Shown in pieces: positions 27,046-35,966 of a stretch of 64,000 nucleotides of DNA; the first letter of the stretch is position 1; every line of letters starts with the position of its first letter. Below the pieces are notes generated by a model, which ran no database searches, was not told where the DNA came from, and saw nothing but the letters and a program-made list of their open reading frames with translations. The position numbers and the translations under genes were made by a program. Source of the DNA: Spirosoma sp. 48-14 (GTDB lineage Bacteria > Bacteroidota > Bacteroidia > Cytophagales > Spirosomataceae); the NCBI RefSeq assembly GCF_001898575.1, contig NZ_MKUD01000058.1, positions 310,001-374,000 of the forward strand. Direction: 5' to 3'.

Positions 27046-27202
27046 CAGCTTCAGTATTTCCCAACGTTTAAGTTATTATCGATAGAAAGATGCAGGTAAA
27101 TTGAGAATGTTGCACAATAATCCAGAAAAAGTCATCGTTTTTGCCCTCACATCGTTTAAAGGGTGTTTTTCTTTAGATTGGCCGTATGAAAACATTATCA
27201 CT

Positions 27203-27643
27203 ATGTACAAACCTCAGAAAGGCCAGCCATTTATAGCCCACGAAGATGGCCCAAATTCTCCTTTTGACCATCAGCGCGTTATCAGTAAACTAACGTTTGA
27301 ATTAGGGCTATTATATTACCAACAAAAGAGAATTATTCTGGAACCTCTCCCTGAAACGCCATTGGATGAAGGGACTGGGCATGCCGTACCCGACGTAATT
27401 CTGTACGATAAAACCGCTGAGGAAACGAAGATTATTATAGAGGTATGCCAGAACAATGGGCAACGTAATGACCTACGAAAAATCATTTATCTTATCGAAG
27501 ATAACGACTACGGCATCCTGGAAGGCTTTGTCTACAATTACAAAACACACGAGTGGTTACGGTATCGAAAAGGCGATGGTGGAGTTGCTACAAATTCAGC
27601 CGTATCGGAAGTGATGGGCATCGACATGGGCCCTTTCCTCTGA
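27203..27643 (+). CDS. Uma2-family (DUF820) endonuclease-like protein
   Basis: 146 residues from the ATG at 27203. HAVPDVILYDKTAEE followed by TKIIIEVCQ has the P-D-x(n)-E-x-[KCV] spacing of the PD-(D/E)xK-like Uma2 fold (PF05685), although the final Lys position reads Cys/Gln. It lacks the N-terminal part of typical members but starts with the usual LxPEDGxxH-like region (DGPNSPFDHQRVI). Such proteins multiply in many Bacteroidota and cyanobacteria and have no proven function here. A start at 27101 would add 34 residues unlike the family. Confidence 0.65.
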   Translation: MYKPQKGQPFIAHEDGPNSPFDHQRVISKLTFELGLLYYQQKRIILEPLPETPLDEGTGHAVPDVILYDKTAEETKIIIEVCQNNGQRNDLRKIIYLIEDNDYGILEGFVYNYKTHEWLRYRKGDGGVATNSAVSEVMGIDMGPFL

Positions 27644-27732
27644 TTTTGTTCAGGAAAACGAACAGGTTTTTGCGAACCAAAAGTTTATTCCGTCCAGTCC
27701 CGTCGCTGGCTGTCCCCTACCAAATTATTTCG

Positions 27733-27740
27733 TAGTTTTG
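27733..27740 (+). promoter_or_regulatory. Candidate -7 element TAGTTTTG before the helicase gene
   Basis: TAGTTTTG matches TAnnTTTG and lies 30 bp before the ATG. No -33 TTG at the expected distance. Confidence 0.45.
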
Positions 27741-27769
27741 ATTGTTATAGAAGGATAGAGACGAGCTGA

Positions 27770-30079
27770 ATGGTTGATTATATTTCTGGATTGAATGACC
27801 CACAGCGGCAGGCCGTTATGCACGGCGATGGACCGCTTATGATTATTGCCGGTGCCGGTTCGGGAAAAACCCGCGTACTAACCTACCGAATCGCTTACCT
27901 GATTGAAAACGGCATTGATCCCTTTCGGATTCTGGCCCTTACGTTTACCAACAAAGCGGCTGGGGAGATGCGTCACCGGATCGAAAAAGTGGTTGGGACG
28001 GAAGCCCGCAACATCTGGATGGGGACCTTCCACTCTGTATTTGCCAAAATCCTTCGGATCGAAGCCCGAGCCATTGGCTATACAAGCAACTTCTCCATTT
28101 ATGATACCGACGACTCCAAATCCCTGTTGCGTAGCATCATAAAAGAGATGGGGCTCGACGACAAGGTTTACCGCGTCAACAGTGTGTTTTCCCGGATTTC
28201 AGGCGCCAAAAACCGACTGATCGGGCCAGACGATTACCTTAACAACGCTGTGATTCAGGCCGACGACGAATCGGCACGGATGCCGCACATTGGCCGGATT
28301 TACAAGCAATATAGTGTTCGCTGTTTTGCTGCAAATGCAATGGATTTCGACGACCTGTTGTTCAACACCAACGTACTCTTCCGCGACCATCTGGACATTT
28401 TGAATAAATACCAGCATAAGTTCCAGCAGGTAATGGTCGATGAGTTTCAGGATACGAACATTTCGCAGTACCTGATCACCCGCAAGTTGGCGGCTGTTCA
28501 TCAGAACATCTGTGTCGTGGGCGACGATGCCCAGAGTATCTATGCTTTCCGGGGAGCCAACATCGAAAACATTCTGAATTTCCAGCGCGATTATGGCAAA
28601 GAGAATGTCAAAATCGTGAAGCTGGAACAGAACTACCGCTCGACCAAAACGATTGTTGAAGCGGCCAATTCGATCATTGCCCGGAATAAGCAACAACTGG
28701 AAAAACATGTCTTTACTGACAATGAAGATGGTCCACCGATCGATGTGATCAAAGCTTCGTCGGACAATGAGGAAGGACGTCTGGTAGCGTCGGCCATTTT
28801 TGAAACCAAAATGAACGAATCGCTGACCAACAACGACTTCGCCATTTTGTACCGTACCAACGCACAGTCGCGGGCCTTTGAAGAAGCCCTGCGCAAGATG
28901 AGCATCAAGTACCGCATTATTGGTGGCTTGTCGTTCTATCAGCGTAAGGAAATTAAAGACCTGATCGCTTACCTGCGCTTTACCGTCAATCAGCAGGACG
29001 AAGAAGCGTTTAAACGAATCATCAACCTACCAAAGCGAGGCATTGGCGATACTACCGTAGCGAAAATCAGTGTGATAGCTGCCGAGAAGCAGGATTCAAT
29101 CTGGGAAATTGTCGCCGAAATCACCAAACATGTTGCTGGTCGGTCTGCCATCGCTATTGAAGGCTTTGCCGATCTGATCAAGAGTTTTAAACTACTCCTC
29201 GACCAGAAAGATGCCTACGAAGTAGCCTCACACATTGCCAAGGCATCGGGTCTATTAAAAGAGCTGTATGACGACAAAACCGTGGAAGGGCTGGCCCGCT
29301 ACGAAAACGTGCAGGAATTGCTGAACGCCATCAAGGAGTTTGTCGATAACCCGGATAACGAAGAGAAAAGTCTGGCCGCGTTTTTGCAATCTGTCTCGTT
29401 GCTAACCTCTGCTGATGAAAAAGAGGATGATGGTGATAACGACAAAGTAACGCTGATGACCATTCACGCAGCCAAAGGACTGGAGTTTAAAAACGTACAC
29501 ATCGTCGGCATGGAAGAAGACCTGTTTCCCAGCCAGATGATGCTCGAAAGCCGAAACGATCTGGAAGAAGAACGGCGGCTCTTTTACGTAGCGATTACTC
29601 GTGCCGAAAAGCGGCTGACGATGTCGTATGCCGAAACGCGTTATCATTACGGACGCCTGAAAATGTGTGAACCCAGCCGGTTCCTGATGGAAATCGATCA
29701 GCGGTATCTGAAAATGTCGAAACTACGCTCGGCCCCCAGCCGAATGGATTTCGACCGACCTGAGCGTGCCAATCCAGGCCGGGACCGCAGCGAAAGCACC
29801 TCGACGGGTTCGATGGCGTTTGTACGGTCGCTGGCACAGAAAACGGCCCGTACACAGACGCCACAAACAGCCGCTACGCATACACCCTCACCCGATTTTG
29901 CACCAAGCAACACCGCTGATCTGGCTTCGGGTCAGCGCGTTGAACACGCTAAGTTTGGATTTGGAACCGTAAAACAGGTAGATGTAAATGGCACCGAACG
30001 TAAGGCTACCATTCTATTCGATGTAGTCGGCGAAAAGACGTTATTGCTGAGTTTCGCCAAGCTACGAGTAGTCACGTAG
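27770..30079 (+). CDS. PcrA/UvrD-type superfamily I DNA helicase
   Basis: 769 residues with the complete SF1 set: motif I GAGSGKT (residues ~28-34), Ia LTFTNKAAGEM, II DEFQDTN, III GDDAQSIYAFRGA, IV QNYRS, V LMTIHAAKGLEF and VI VAITRAEKRL. A C-terminal Tudor-like module closes the protein (GQRVEHAKFGFGTVKQVD). A 3'-5' ATP-dependent helicase in nucleotide excision and mismatch repair; PcrA-like length and C-terminus. It stands alone, followed 27 bp later by a small toxin-antitoxin locus. A low-complexity linker (TPQTAATHTPSPDFAP) joins the helicase core to the C-terminal module. Confidence 0.95.
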   Translation: MVDYISGLNDPQRQAVMHGDGPLMIIAGAGSGKTRVLTYRIAYLIENGIDPFRILALTFTNKAAGEMRHRIEKVVGTEARNIWMGTFHSVFAKILRIEARAIGYTSNFSIYDTDDSKSLLRSIIKEMGLDDKVYRVNSVFSRISGAKNRLIGPDDYLNNAVIQADDESARMPHIGRIYKQYSVRCFAANAMDFDDLLFNTNVLFRDHLDILNKYQHKFQQVMVDEFQDTNISQYLITRKLAAVHQNICVVGDDAQSIYAFRGANIENILNFQRDYGKENVKIVKLEQNYRSTKTIVEAANSIIARNKQQLEKHVFTDNEDGPPIDVIKASSDNEEGRLVASAIFETKMNESLTNNDFAILYRTNAQSRAFEEALRKMSIKYRIIGGLSFYQRKEIKDLIAYLRFTVNQQDEEAFKRIINLPKRGIGDTTVAKISVIAAEKQDSIWEIVAEITKHVAGRSAIAIEGFADLIKSFKLLLDQKDAYEVASHIAKASGLLKELYDDKTVEGLARYENVQELLNAIKEFVDNPDNEEKSLAAFLQSVSLLTSADEKEDDGDNDKVTLMTIHAAKGLEFKNVHIVGMEEDLFPSQMMLESRNDLEEERRLFYVAITRAEKRLTMSYAETRYHYGRLKMCEPSRFLMEIDQRYLKMSKLRSAPSRMDFDRPERANPGRDRSESTSTGSMAFVRSLAQKTARTQTPQTAATHTPSPDFAPSNTADLASGQRVEHAKFGFGTVKQVDVNGTERKATILFDVVGEKTLLLSFAKLRVVT

Positions 30080-30105
30080 AAGCTGATAATTAAAGGTTTA
30101 AGCTA

Positions 30106-30327
30106 ATGAAAAAGATCATGCCAGCCAAAACAAAAATCGCCAAACAATATACCCCTGGCTCTGTTCCGGTTGTGAATCAGCCGAAAATTTACTTTTCCTC
30201 AGATATTCAGGCAGCAGGTAGTATGGATGCTTTTTTAAAATCAGTAGGCAGCGACAAAGCCAAGCCACTACCTGAGCTAGACTTTTCAGAAGAACAATGG
30301 GAACGCATGCTAAAAGATGAAAATTAA
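30106..30327 (+). CDS. Putative antitoxin of the PIN-toxin locus
   Basis: 73 residues, acidic at the C-terminus (PELDFSEEQWERMLKDEN), ending 3 bp before the PIN gene. Small size, acidic tail and tight coupling to a PIN-domain gene are typical of a VapB-like antitoxin. No DNA-binding fold is obvious, although a basic N-terminus (MKKIMPAKTKIAKQY) precedes PKIYFSSDIQ. The locus is more A+T rich than its neighbours, consistent with acquisition. Called by context. Confidence 0.6.
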   Translation: MKKIMPAKTKIAKQYTPGSVPVVNQPKIYFSSDIQAAGSMDAFLKSVGSDKAKPLPELDFSEEQWERMLKDEN

Positions 30328-30330
30328 TTA

Positions 30331-30747
30331 ATGTTACACCTTTTAGATACTAACGTCCTTATAAACCTAATTCGTAGCAAAACTGAGTTACCTGCTTATT
30401 CGGTTATATCCATTGTCACAGTAGGTGAGTTAAAGGCGTTCGCCACTAAGCGAAAATGGGGTTATCAAAAACGGCTCACTCTTGAAAAGATCCTTAACAC
30501 AATCCCCATTTTTGGTATAGAGTATAGTCTGACTGACATATAGGCAACAGTTGATGCTTATAGTCAGGGAGAGTTATTAAATGATCCACTACCAGCAGGC
30601 ACCTCTGCCCGAAATATGGGAAAAAATGATATTTGGATTGCTGCCACCGCTCTTTTCTACGACGCTGAATTGCATACATCTGATAACGATTTTGATCATT
30701 TAACAGGTATTGGCCTTAAAATAAACAAGCTTAATTCAAAGACTTAG
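30331..30747 (+). pseudogene. PIN-domain (VapC-like) toxin interrupted by an in-frame TAG
   Basis: From ATG 30331 the frame reads 138 codons to TAG at 30745-30747, broken once by TAG at 30541-30543 (codon 71). Both halves belong to one PIN domain. Acidic residues are Asp6 (HLLDTNVLINL) and Glu33 (VTVGELKAF) before the stop, and Asp100 (GKNDIWIAATAL) and Asp118/120 (HTSDNDFDHL) after it. No frame shift or gap is needed. Read-through aside, the product is a 70-residue fragment without half of its active site. No start codon after the stop would restore a PIN domain. A sequencing error is possible. Confidence 0.88.
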
Positions 30748-30824
30748 CTAACATAGCAGCATACAAAACCGTCCGCTCTTATCGTTCTTTTCAAAGTACT
30801 CCACTCCCATTTCCTACAATCCAC

Positions 30825-32450
30825 ATGAATGCCCACGGTATTATTGTCGCAGCTTTTTTCTCCGTTGCCGGTCACTTGTATGGACAGGCGAAGAAAGACT
30901 CGACAGTATTGGCTAATCCCGCTGTTGAAAACCTCGGTAATCAGGTCAATTCTGAATACAACGAGATCAATCCAGTTATTTCGCCGGATGGGAAAACCTT
31001 GTATTTCGCCCGTATAAGCCACCCCAACAATACCCACGGCACCAAAGGCAGTCAGGATATCTGGTTTTCTGATCTGGACGCAGTCAGTGGCAAATGGGGC
31101 CCTGCCCGGCGCATGGGCTTTCCCTTAAACAAAGACGAGTACAACTGCGCCTACAGCATCACGCCCGATGGCAACACCATGCTCATAAAGGGGCAATACA
31201 ACAACGGAAACTACGAAACACGCGGCTTTTCGATCAGTAAGAAAACCGCTACTGGTTGGTCGCCCCCACAAAAGATTGATATTCCGGGCTATGTCGGTAT
31301 GAGCAAAGGCCAGTTCGACTGCGGGTTTATGTCGGCCGATGGCAAAACGCTGGTCATGGCCTTCAGCGAGAAGAAAAACAGCAAGGAAGATGACATTTAC
31401 GTTTCCTTCCGGCAAAAGGATGGCTCCTGGACCAAACCAATGGACTTGGGCTCTGAGGTAAATACAAAATTCACCGAAACTACACCCTTTCTGGCTCCTG
31501 ATGGCGCTACGCTGTATTTTTCCAGTAACCGGGATGGCGGCCTGGGTAGCAACGATATTTATGTGACCAAGCGCGTCGATAAAACCTGGAAACACTGGAC
31601 CAAGCCCGTCAACCTGGGCCCGAAAGTGAATACCGATGGATACGACGCGTATTATACGCTGTCGGCTTCGGGAGATTATGCGTATCTGACCACCTTTAAA
31701 AACACAGTTGGAAAAGGGGATATTGTCCGGGTTAAGCTTACCGAAGATCGACCGACAAATCAACCAAGTCGTTTGGGTAGTGGCGATGAAGTAGCGGGCC
31801 AAACAGACGCCACTCGCCCCGATCCAGTTGCGCTGATCAGTGGCAAAGTAGTCGACCAGATTACTGGCAAGCCCATTGAAGCCCGCATCGTTTACCAGAC
31901 CTTACCCGATGGTGCCGAAGTTGGCGAAGCTACCTCCGATCCGCTTACGGGCGAATACAAAATTGTGCTTCCTTACGGCCAGAAATTTTCTGTTCGGGCC
32001 ATTGCAAAGGATTTTATTTCCGAAAGTATAAATATTGATCTGACGCAAGCCAAAGGCTTTCAGGAAATTAAGAGCGATCCCGTCAAAATGGCCCCCATCA
32101 AAGAAGGCTCCGTTATCCGGCTGAATAACATTTTCTTCGATACGGGTAAAACAGAACTTCGCCCGGAATCGGGCCCTGAGCTGGACCGATTAGTGACCAC
32201 GCTGAATGAGAATCCGAAAATGACGATCGAGGTTCGCGGCCACACTGATAACACGGGTTCGAATGAAATCAATAACAAACTCTCTCAGGACCGGGCCGAT
32301 GCCGTTCGGGAGTACTTCATCAGCAAAGGTATTGAACCAGATCGGGTTGGAAGCAAAGGCTTTGGCGAAAGCAAACCGATTGCCACAAATGATACCGAAG
32401 CCGGTCGTCAGCAAAACCGTCGTGTTGAGTTTGCCATTGTCAAGAAATAA
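30825..32450 (+). CDS. OmpA-family protein with PD40 repeats
   Basis: 541 residues with a signal peptide (MNAHGIIVAAFFSVAGHLYGQ). Four or more PD40/WD-like beta-propeller blades fill residues ~40-300 (INPVISPDGKTLYFAR, YSITPDGNTMLIKG, TPFLAPDGATLYFSS). A carboxypeptidase-regulatory-like domain follows (~330-400, ALISGKVVDQITGKPIEARI). The C-terminal OmpA domain holds peptidoglycan contacts (LNNIFFDTGKTELRPES, VRGHTDNTGS, LSQDRADAVREYF, SKGFGESKP). It anchors the outer membrane to peptidoglycan; in this phylum such proteins often accompany PorP/SprF-type secretion, but no such partner lies here. Confidence 0.92.
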   Translation: MNAHGIIVAAFFSVAGHLYGQAKKDSTVLANPAVENLGNQVNSEYNEINPVISPDGKTLYFARISHPNNTHGTKGSQDIWFSDLDAVSGKWGPARRMGFPLNKDEYNCAYSITPDGNTMLIKGQYNNGNYETRGFSISKKTATGWSPPQKIDIPGYVGMSKGQFDCGFMSADGKTLVMAFSEKKNSKEDDIYVSFRQKDGSWTKPMDLGSEVNTKFTETTPFLAPDGATLYFSSNRDGGLGSNDIYVTKRVDKTWKHWTKPVNLGPKVNTDGYDAYYTLSASGDYAYLTTFKNTVGKGDIVRVKLTEDRPTNQPSRLGSGDEVAGQTDATRPDPVALISGKVVDQITGKPIEARIVYQTLPDGAEVGEATSDPLTGEYKIVLPYGQKFSVRAIAKDFISESINIDLTQAKGFQEIKSDPVKMAPIKEGSVIRLNNIFFDTGKTELRPESGPELDRLVTTLNENPKMTIEVRGHTDNTGSNEINNKLSQDRADAVREYFISKGIEPDRVGSKGFGESKPIATNDTEAGRQQNRRVEFAIVKK

Positions 32451-32563
32451 AGCAGTAATAGAGCCTGGCTATGAGCAGATAAAAATCGGTAAAACGCAAC
32501 CATAAAAGCCTGTTTGAGTTAACATTGTATAACTACACGCAAACAGATTTCTCTCAAATCACT

Positions 32564-33436
32564 ATGCAACTGAATGCAGGCTGTGAACTTTATTTTGACG
32601 CCGAAACGCCAACCCCTTTAATATTAATGCTACGCCCCCGCTCTGGAGCAGGGCAATGGATTATTCGGGAAGAGTACCAGATTACCCCAGCGGTTAATGT
32701 TACGGAGTTTACCGACATGTATGGCAATCTTTGTCAGCGGGTTGTTGCTCCAGCAGGACCTTTCTCCATTCATTTTTCGGCCACTGTTCAAACCGCTGAT
32801 CTGATCGATGTGGCACCAGGCGCGCCCTATACACCCGTCGAAGATTTGCCCGACGATGTGCTCCATTATACCCTGCCTAGCCGGTATTGTCAGTCGGATC
32901 AGTTAGGGAACCTTGCCGCTGATATTACCGCCAATACTGAACCAGGCTACGACCAGGCCGAAGCTATCCGAAAATGGATTCATGAGAACGTCAAGTACGA
33001 ATACGGCACCAGCGATGCCAGTACATCGGCTGTAGATACCGCCAACAATCGAATCGGTGTTTGTCGGGATTTCACCCATTTGGGTATTTCTCTTTGCCGA
33101 TCGCTAAATATTCCGGCCCGTATGGTCGTTGGGTATTTGTATCAGCTCGATCCTATGGACTTACACGCCTGGTTCGAAGCCTATGTCGATGGGCGCTGGT
33201 TTACGTTTGATGCCACTCAGACCGAACCGCGTGGTAATCGAATAACGGTAGCCTATGGACGTGATGCAGCCGATGTAGCTTTTACGACGCAGTTTGGTCC
33301 GATGAAACTTAACGACATGAAGGTGTGGGTAGATATGGCTCAGCCAGAAATCCACGAAGCAGAAAAAAAAGTTGACGACGCTCCAACCCTTTCGGCATCT
33401 GTTGGGTCTAACCAACCAACGACCAATACACCATGA
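32564..33436 (+). CDS. Transglutaminase-like cysteine protease-fold protein
   Basis: 290 residues. The start at 32564 (MQLNAGCELYFDAETP) is preferred to the TTG at 32525. An N-terminal beta domain (about 1-100) is typical of the family. The core has the Cys-His-Asp triad: Cys in RIGVCRDFTH, His in MDLHAWFEAYV and Asp in FTFDATQTEP. This is the transglutaminase-like superfamily (PF01841), often acting as a protease. There is no signal peptide, so it is probably cytoplasmic. It overlaps the next lipoprotein gene by 4 bp (ATGA). Confidence 0.92.
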   Translation: MQLNAGCELYFDAETPTPLILMLRPRSGAGQWIIREEYQITPAVNVTEFTDMYGNLCQRVVAPAGPFSIHFSATVQTADLIDVAPGAPYTPVEDLPDDVLHYTLPSRYCQSDQLGNLAADITANTEPGYDQAEAIRKWIHENVKYEYGTSDASTSAVDTANNRIGVCRDFTHLGISLCRSLNIPARMVVGYLYQLDPMDLHAWFEAYVDGRWFTFDATQTEPRGNRITVAYGRDAADVAFTTQFGPMKLNDMKVWVDMAQPEIHEAEKKVDDAPTLSASVGSNQPTTNTP

Positions 33437-33867
33437 AAATACAACTGCTTTTCTGTGCTCTGATCGGTGTACTGACGGCTTGCCAGCACGAGTCTGATAT
33501 TCAGCCGAGCACCTCTTCCCTTGCCAGCGAAGCAGTTGGAACCTACCGCACTAATTTTTACCTCGACCCATCGTATGTAGCCCTTTCGCCAGGCCAGATG
33601 CCCTATGTTGAGCTAAAACAGGAGTCAGATAGTAATGTAACCCTGCTACTCAACAAACCGTATCCTTCTTCTGAGACAAAGGCCATTTCACATGTACGGC
33701 TACAGCGTAAATCAGATGGAGTCGAGCTACAAGTAGCCAATACCAGCATAGGTACCCTACAAACCGATCGCGTATTCACAAATAGCGGTATGGAAAAACA
33801 GGGGCAACTGCTGCGGTTGGCTGCTCAGGATGGCTCAATCAGTGAGTTTGTCGGGGTTAAGCAATAA
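33433..33867 (+). CDS. Small lipoprotein, unknown function
   Basis: 144 residues. MKIQLLFCALIGVLTACQH carries a lipobox (LTAC, Cys17). The remainder is short beta strands ending FVGVKQ, with no motif I recognise. It is translationally coupled to the transglutaminase-like gene, which suggests a joint role, but the partner is cytoplasmic by sequence. Confidence 0.7.
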   Translation: MKIQLLFCALIGVLTACQHESDIQPSTSSLASEAVGTYRTNFYLDPSYVALSPGQMPYVELKQESDSNVTLLLNKPYPSSETKAISHVRLQRKSDGVELQVANTSIGTLQTDRVFTNSGMEKQGQLLRLAAQDGSISEFVGVKQ

Positions 33868-33906
33868 ACGAGTTTCTTCAGCGACGGTTAAGCCAAAATT
33901 CTCTTT

Positions 33907-34620
33907 TCATCGACGCTGAAGCACTTCGTCGAGTTTGGCTTTGTAGATCCGCCCAATAGGTAGTTCTTCATTATTGACCCGGATATAACTGGCGCTGATA
34001 GCCTGAATGTGGTCCAGCGATACAATAAACGATTTGTGGATTCTGACGAAGTGGTCGGGAGGGAGTTTTTCTTCGAGGTAACTGATGCGTAAATAGGAGA
34101 CTAATGGACCAGATACGGTGTGAATCCTGACATAATCTTTCAGGCTCTCAATCCATAGAATATCGTCCAGGTCAATCTTAACCATTTCCTTATCGACCTT
34201 AAAGTACTGGTAGTTCTTGGCAGGTCGAACCCGTTCAGGCGCTTCGGTCTGCGCGGTTTTAGCGGGCAGAAACCGATAGATTTTACCGACCGATTGCAGG
34301 AATCGTTCAAAGGAAATGGGCTTTACCAGAAAGTCCACCACATCGAACTCGTAACTATCCAATGCATATTCCCGAAAAGCCGTGGTGAAAATTACTTTAG
34401 GCCGATAGCCTAATGGTCGTAACAGATCGAAACCGGTCAGGCGGGGCATTTGGATGTCTAGAAATAAGACATCGACGGTAGTTTGCTGAAGAAATGGCAG
34501 GGCACGCGTTGGGCTATTCGATACGCCCATCAGTTGAAAATCTGGCAACCGACCTATGTATTCTTTTAACAGGTCGGTTGCCAGAGGCTCATCATCCAGT
34601 ACAAAACAACGAACAGCCAT
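33907..34620 (-). CDS. LytTR-family response regulator
   Basis: 237 residues. The receiver domain (1-120) has DDEP and phospho-acceptor Asp55 (VLFLDIQMPRL), Thr in FTTAFREYA and Lys in LVKPISFER. The C-terminal LytTR DNA-binding domain (about 138-235) contains VKIDLDDILWIESLKDYVRIHT and RIHKSFIVSLDHI. It sits 69 bp downstream of the PQQ-type dehydrogenase and is the partner of the LytS kinase two genes upstream. Its likely binding site is the 21-bp-period direct repeat at 37125-37154. Confidence 0.95.
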   Translation of the reverse strand: MAVRCFVLDDEPLATDLLKEYIGRLPDFQLMGVSNSPTRALPFLQQTTVDVLFLDIQMPRLTGFDLLRPLGYRPKVIFTTAFREYALDSYEFDVVDFLVKPISFERFLQSVGKIYRFLPAKTAQTEAPERVRPAKNYQYFKVDKEMVKIDLDDILWIESLKDYVRIHTVSGPLVSYLRISYLEEKLPPDHFVRIHKSFIVSLDHIQAISASYIRVNNEELPIGRIYKAKLDEVLQRR

Positions 34621-34689
34621 CAGATCGGACAGTAGTTTGGAACGAACTGACCCGAATGGACCATCCGTCGATAACCGTATAGCAACGCC

Positions 34690-35913
34690 TTATTTTTTAT
34701 CGATTCGGTATAACCGCCCCTGATCGGTAACGGCATATAAAGCGCCATCTTTCCCCTGGGTAATATCCCGGAAACGCTGAAGCTGGTCCGACAACAGTCG
34801 TTCTTCGCCAACTACTTTGTTGTTCTCAATAACCAGTCGTAGCACGTGCATGCCACTCAACGTACCAATGAACAGGTTGTTGTTCCACTCCGGTACGTTG
34901 TTGCCACTGTAGAACGTCATACCGCTTGGCGAAACACTGGGGTCCCAGTAGTAAACGGGCTGTTCGAGCCCATCTTTCTGCTGGATACCTTCTCCTACTT
35001 TCTGGCCACTGTATTCGATGCCATACGTAATAGTGGGCCAGCCATAGTTTTTACCTGGCTGAATCCGGTTGATCTCATCGCCACCCCGTGGTCCAAACTC
35101 ACCTTCCCACAGATCGCCCGTTACCGGATGAAATGCCAGACTCTGTACATTTCGATGCCCGTAGGAGTATAATTCAGGACGCGCGTCGGCCCGACCCACG
35201 AATGGATTTCCCGAAGCGGGTTTACCATCTTTAGTAATGCGAATCACTTTGCCTAAACCCGAATTAAGGGATTGGGCCTGAGGACGCGTTACAAGATCCG
35301 ACCGTTCGCCAGTACTGATCACCAGATTACCCTGCTTGTCGATCAAAATCCGGCCACCATAGTGTAAATTTCCTTTATAGGCAGGGGTAGCCCGGTAGAT
35401 AACCGTGGCATTTTCTATTTTCTTCTCATCTGCCGACAGTTTACCCTTTGCAACGGCTGTCAGATTTCCATCAGACAGAGGCTCTGAAAACACCCAGTAC
35501 ACCATACGATTCGTGGCAAAATCGGGGTCGACACGAACACCCAGAAGACCGCCCTGACCGGATGAGTTCACGGCTGGTAAACCCGTAATTGGGTCACTCA
35601 CCTTTCCGGCCGTTGTCACGATGCGCATGGAGCCTTCCCGCTGTGTGACAAGCAATCGACCATCGGGCAGACTAGTTATACCCCAGGGACTTGTAAGAGC
35701 TTCGGTTAGGACTTTGCCTTCGTAGGGAGTTGTTGTTTTTGTAGCTGCGATCCGTGTTTGACCAGCAAAAGCCGATTTATAAGCAGAGTTAGGCGCTTTT
35801 GTTTCGACAGATGCGGTACTACTGCCAGCCGTTGGCTGACCACAGGCGTCCATCGTAAGACCAATCAGGACCAAGCCTACACTACTGATTGGCACTATCA
35901 TTCGTTTTATCAT
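34690..35913 (-). CDS. PQQ-type glucose/sorbosone dehydrogenase family protein
   Basis: 407 residues with an N-terminal signal (MIKRMIVPISSVGLVLIGLTMDACGQ) and a possible lipid-attachment Cys. The body is a six-bladed propeller of PF07995: SPWGITSLPDGRLLVTQREG, LLGVRVDPDFATNRMVYWVF, HYGGRILIDKQGNLVIS (the conserved His), HRNVQSLAFHPVTGDLWEGEFGPRGGDEIN and WDPSVSPSGMTFYSG. It oxidises sugars in the periplasm using PQQ; PQQ synthesis genes are not in this window, so cofactor supply is unknown. It is set between a kinase gene and its regulator gene on the same strand. Confidence 0.92.
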   Translation of the reverse strand: MIKRMIVPISSVGLVLIGLTMDACGQPTAGSSTASVETKAPNSAYKSAFAGQTRIAATKTTTPYEGKVLTEALTSPWGITSLPDGRLLVTQREGSMRIVTTAGKVSDPITGLPAVNSSGQGGLLGVRVDPDFATNRMVYWVFSEPLSDGNLTAVAKGKLSADEKKIENATVIYRATPAYKGNLHYGGRILIDKQGNLVISTGERSDLVTRPQAQSLNSGLGKVIRITKDGKPASGNPFVGRADARPELYSYGHRNVQSLAFHPVTGDLWEGEFGPRGGDEINRIQPGKNYGWPTITYGIEYSGQKVGEGIQQKDGLEQPVYYWDPSVSPSGMTFYSGNNVPEWNNNLFIGTLSGMHVLRLVIENNKVVGEERLLSDQLQRFRDITQGKDGALYAVTDQGRLYRIDKK

Positions 35914-35966
35914 GGTTAATTAACGTTAGATTCTTTGATGTGATTGATGTTTAGTTGATTAAAGCG

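Noticed and set aside
33876..33921. Short inverted repeat CTTCAGCG/CGCTGAAG after the small lipoprotein gene
   Set aside because: Only 8 bp, partly inside the coding end of the LytTR gene; too weak to group with the long hairpins.
35915..35924. Palindrome GTTAATTAAC upstream of the PQQ-type dehydrogenase
   Set aside because: Only 10 bp and A+T rich; expected by chance at this frequency.
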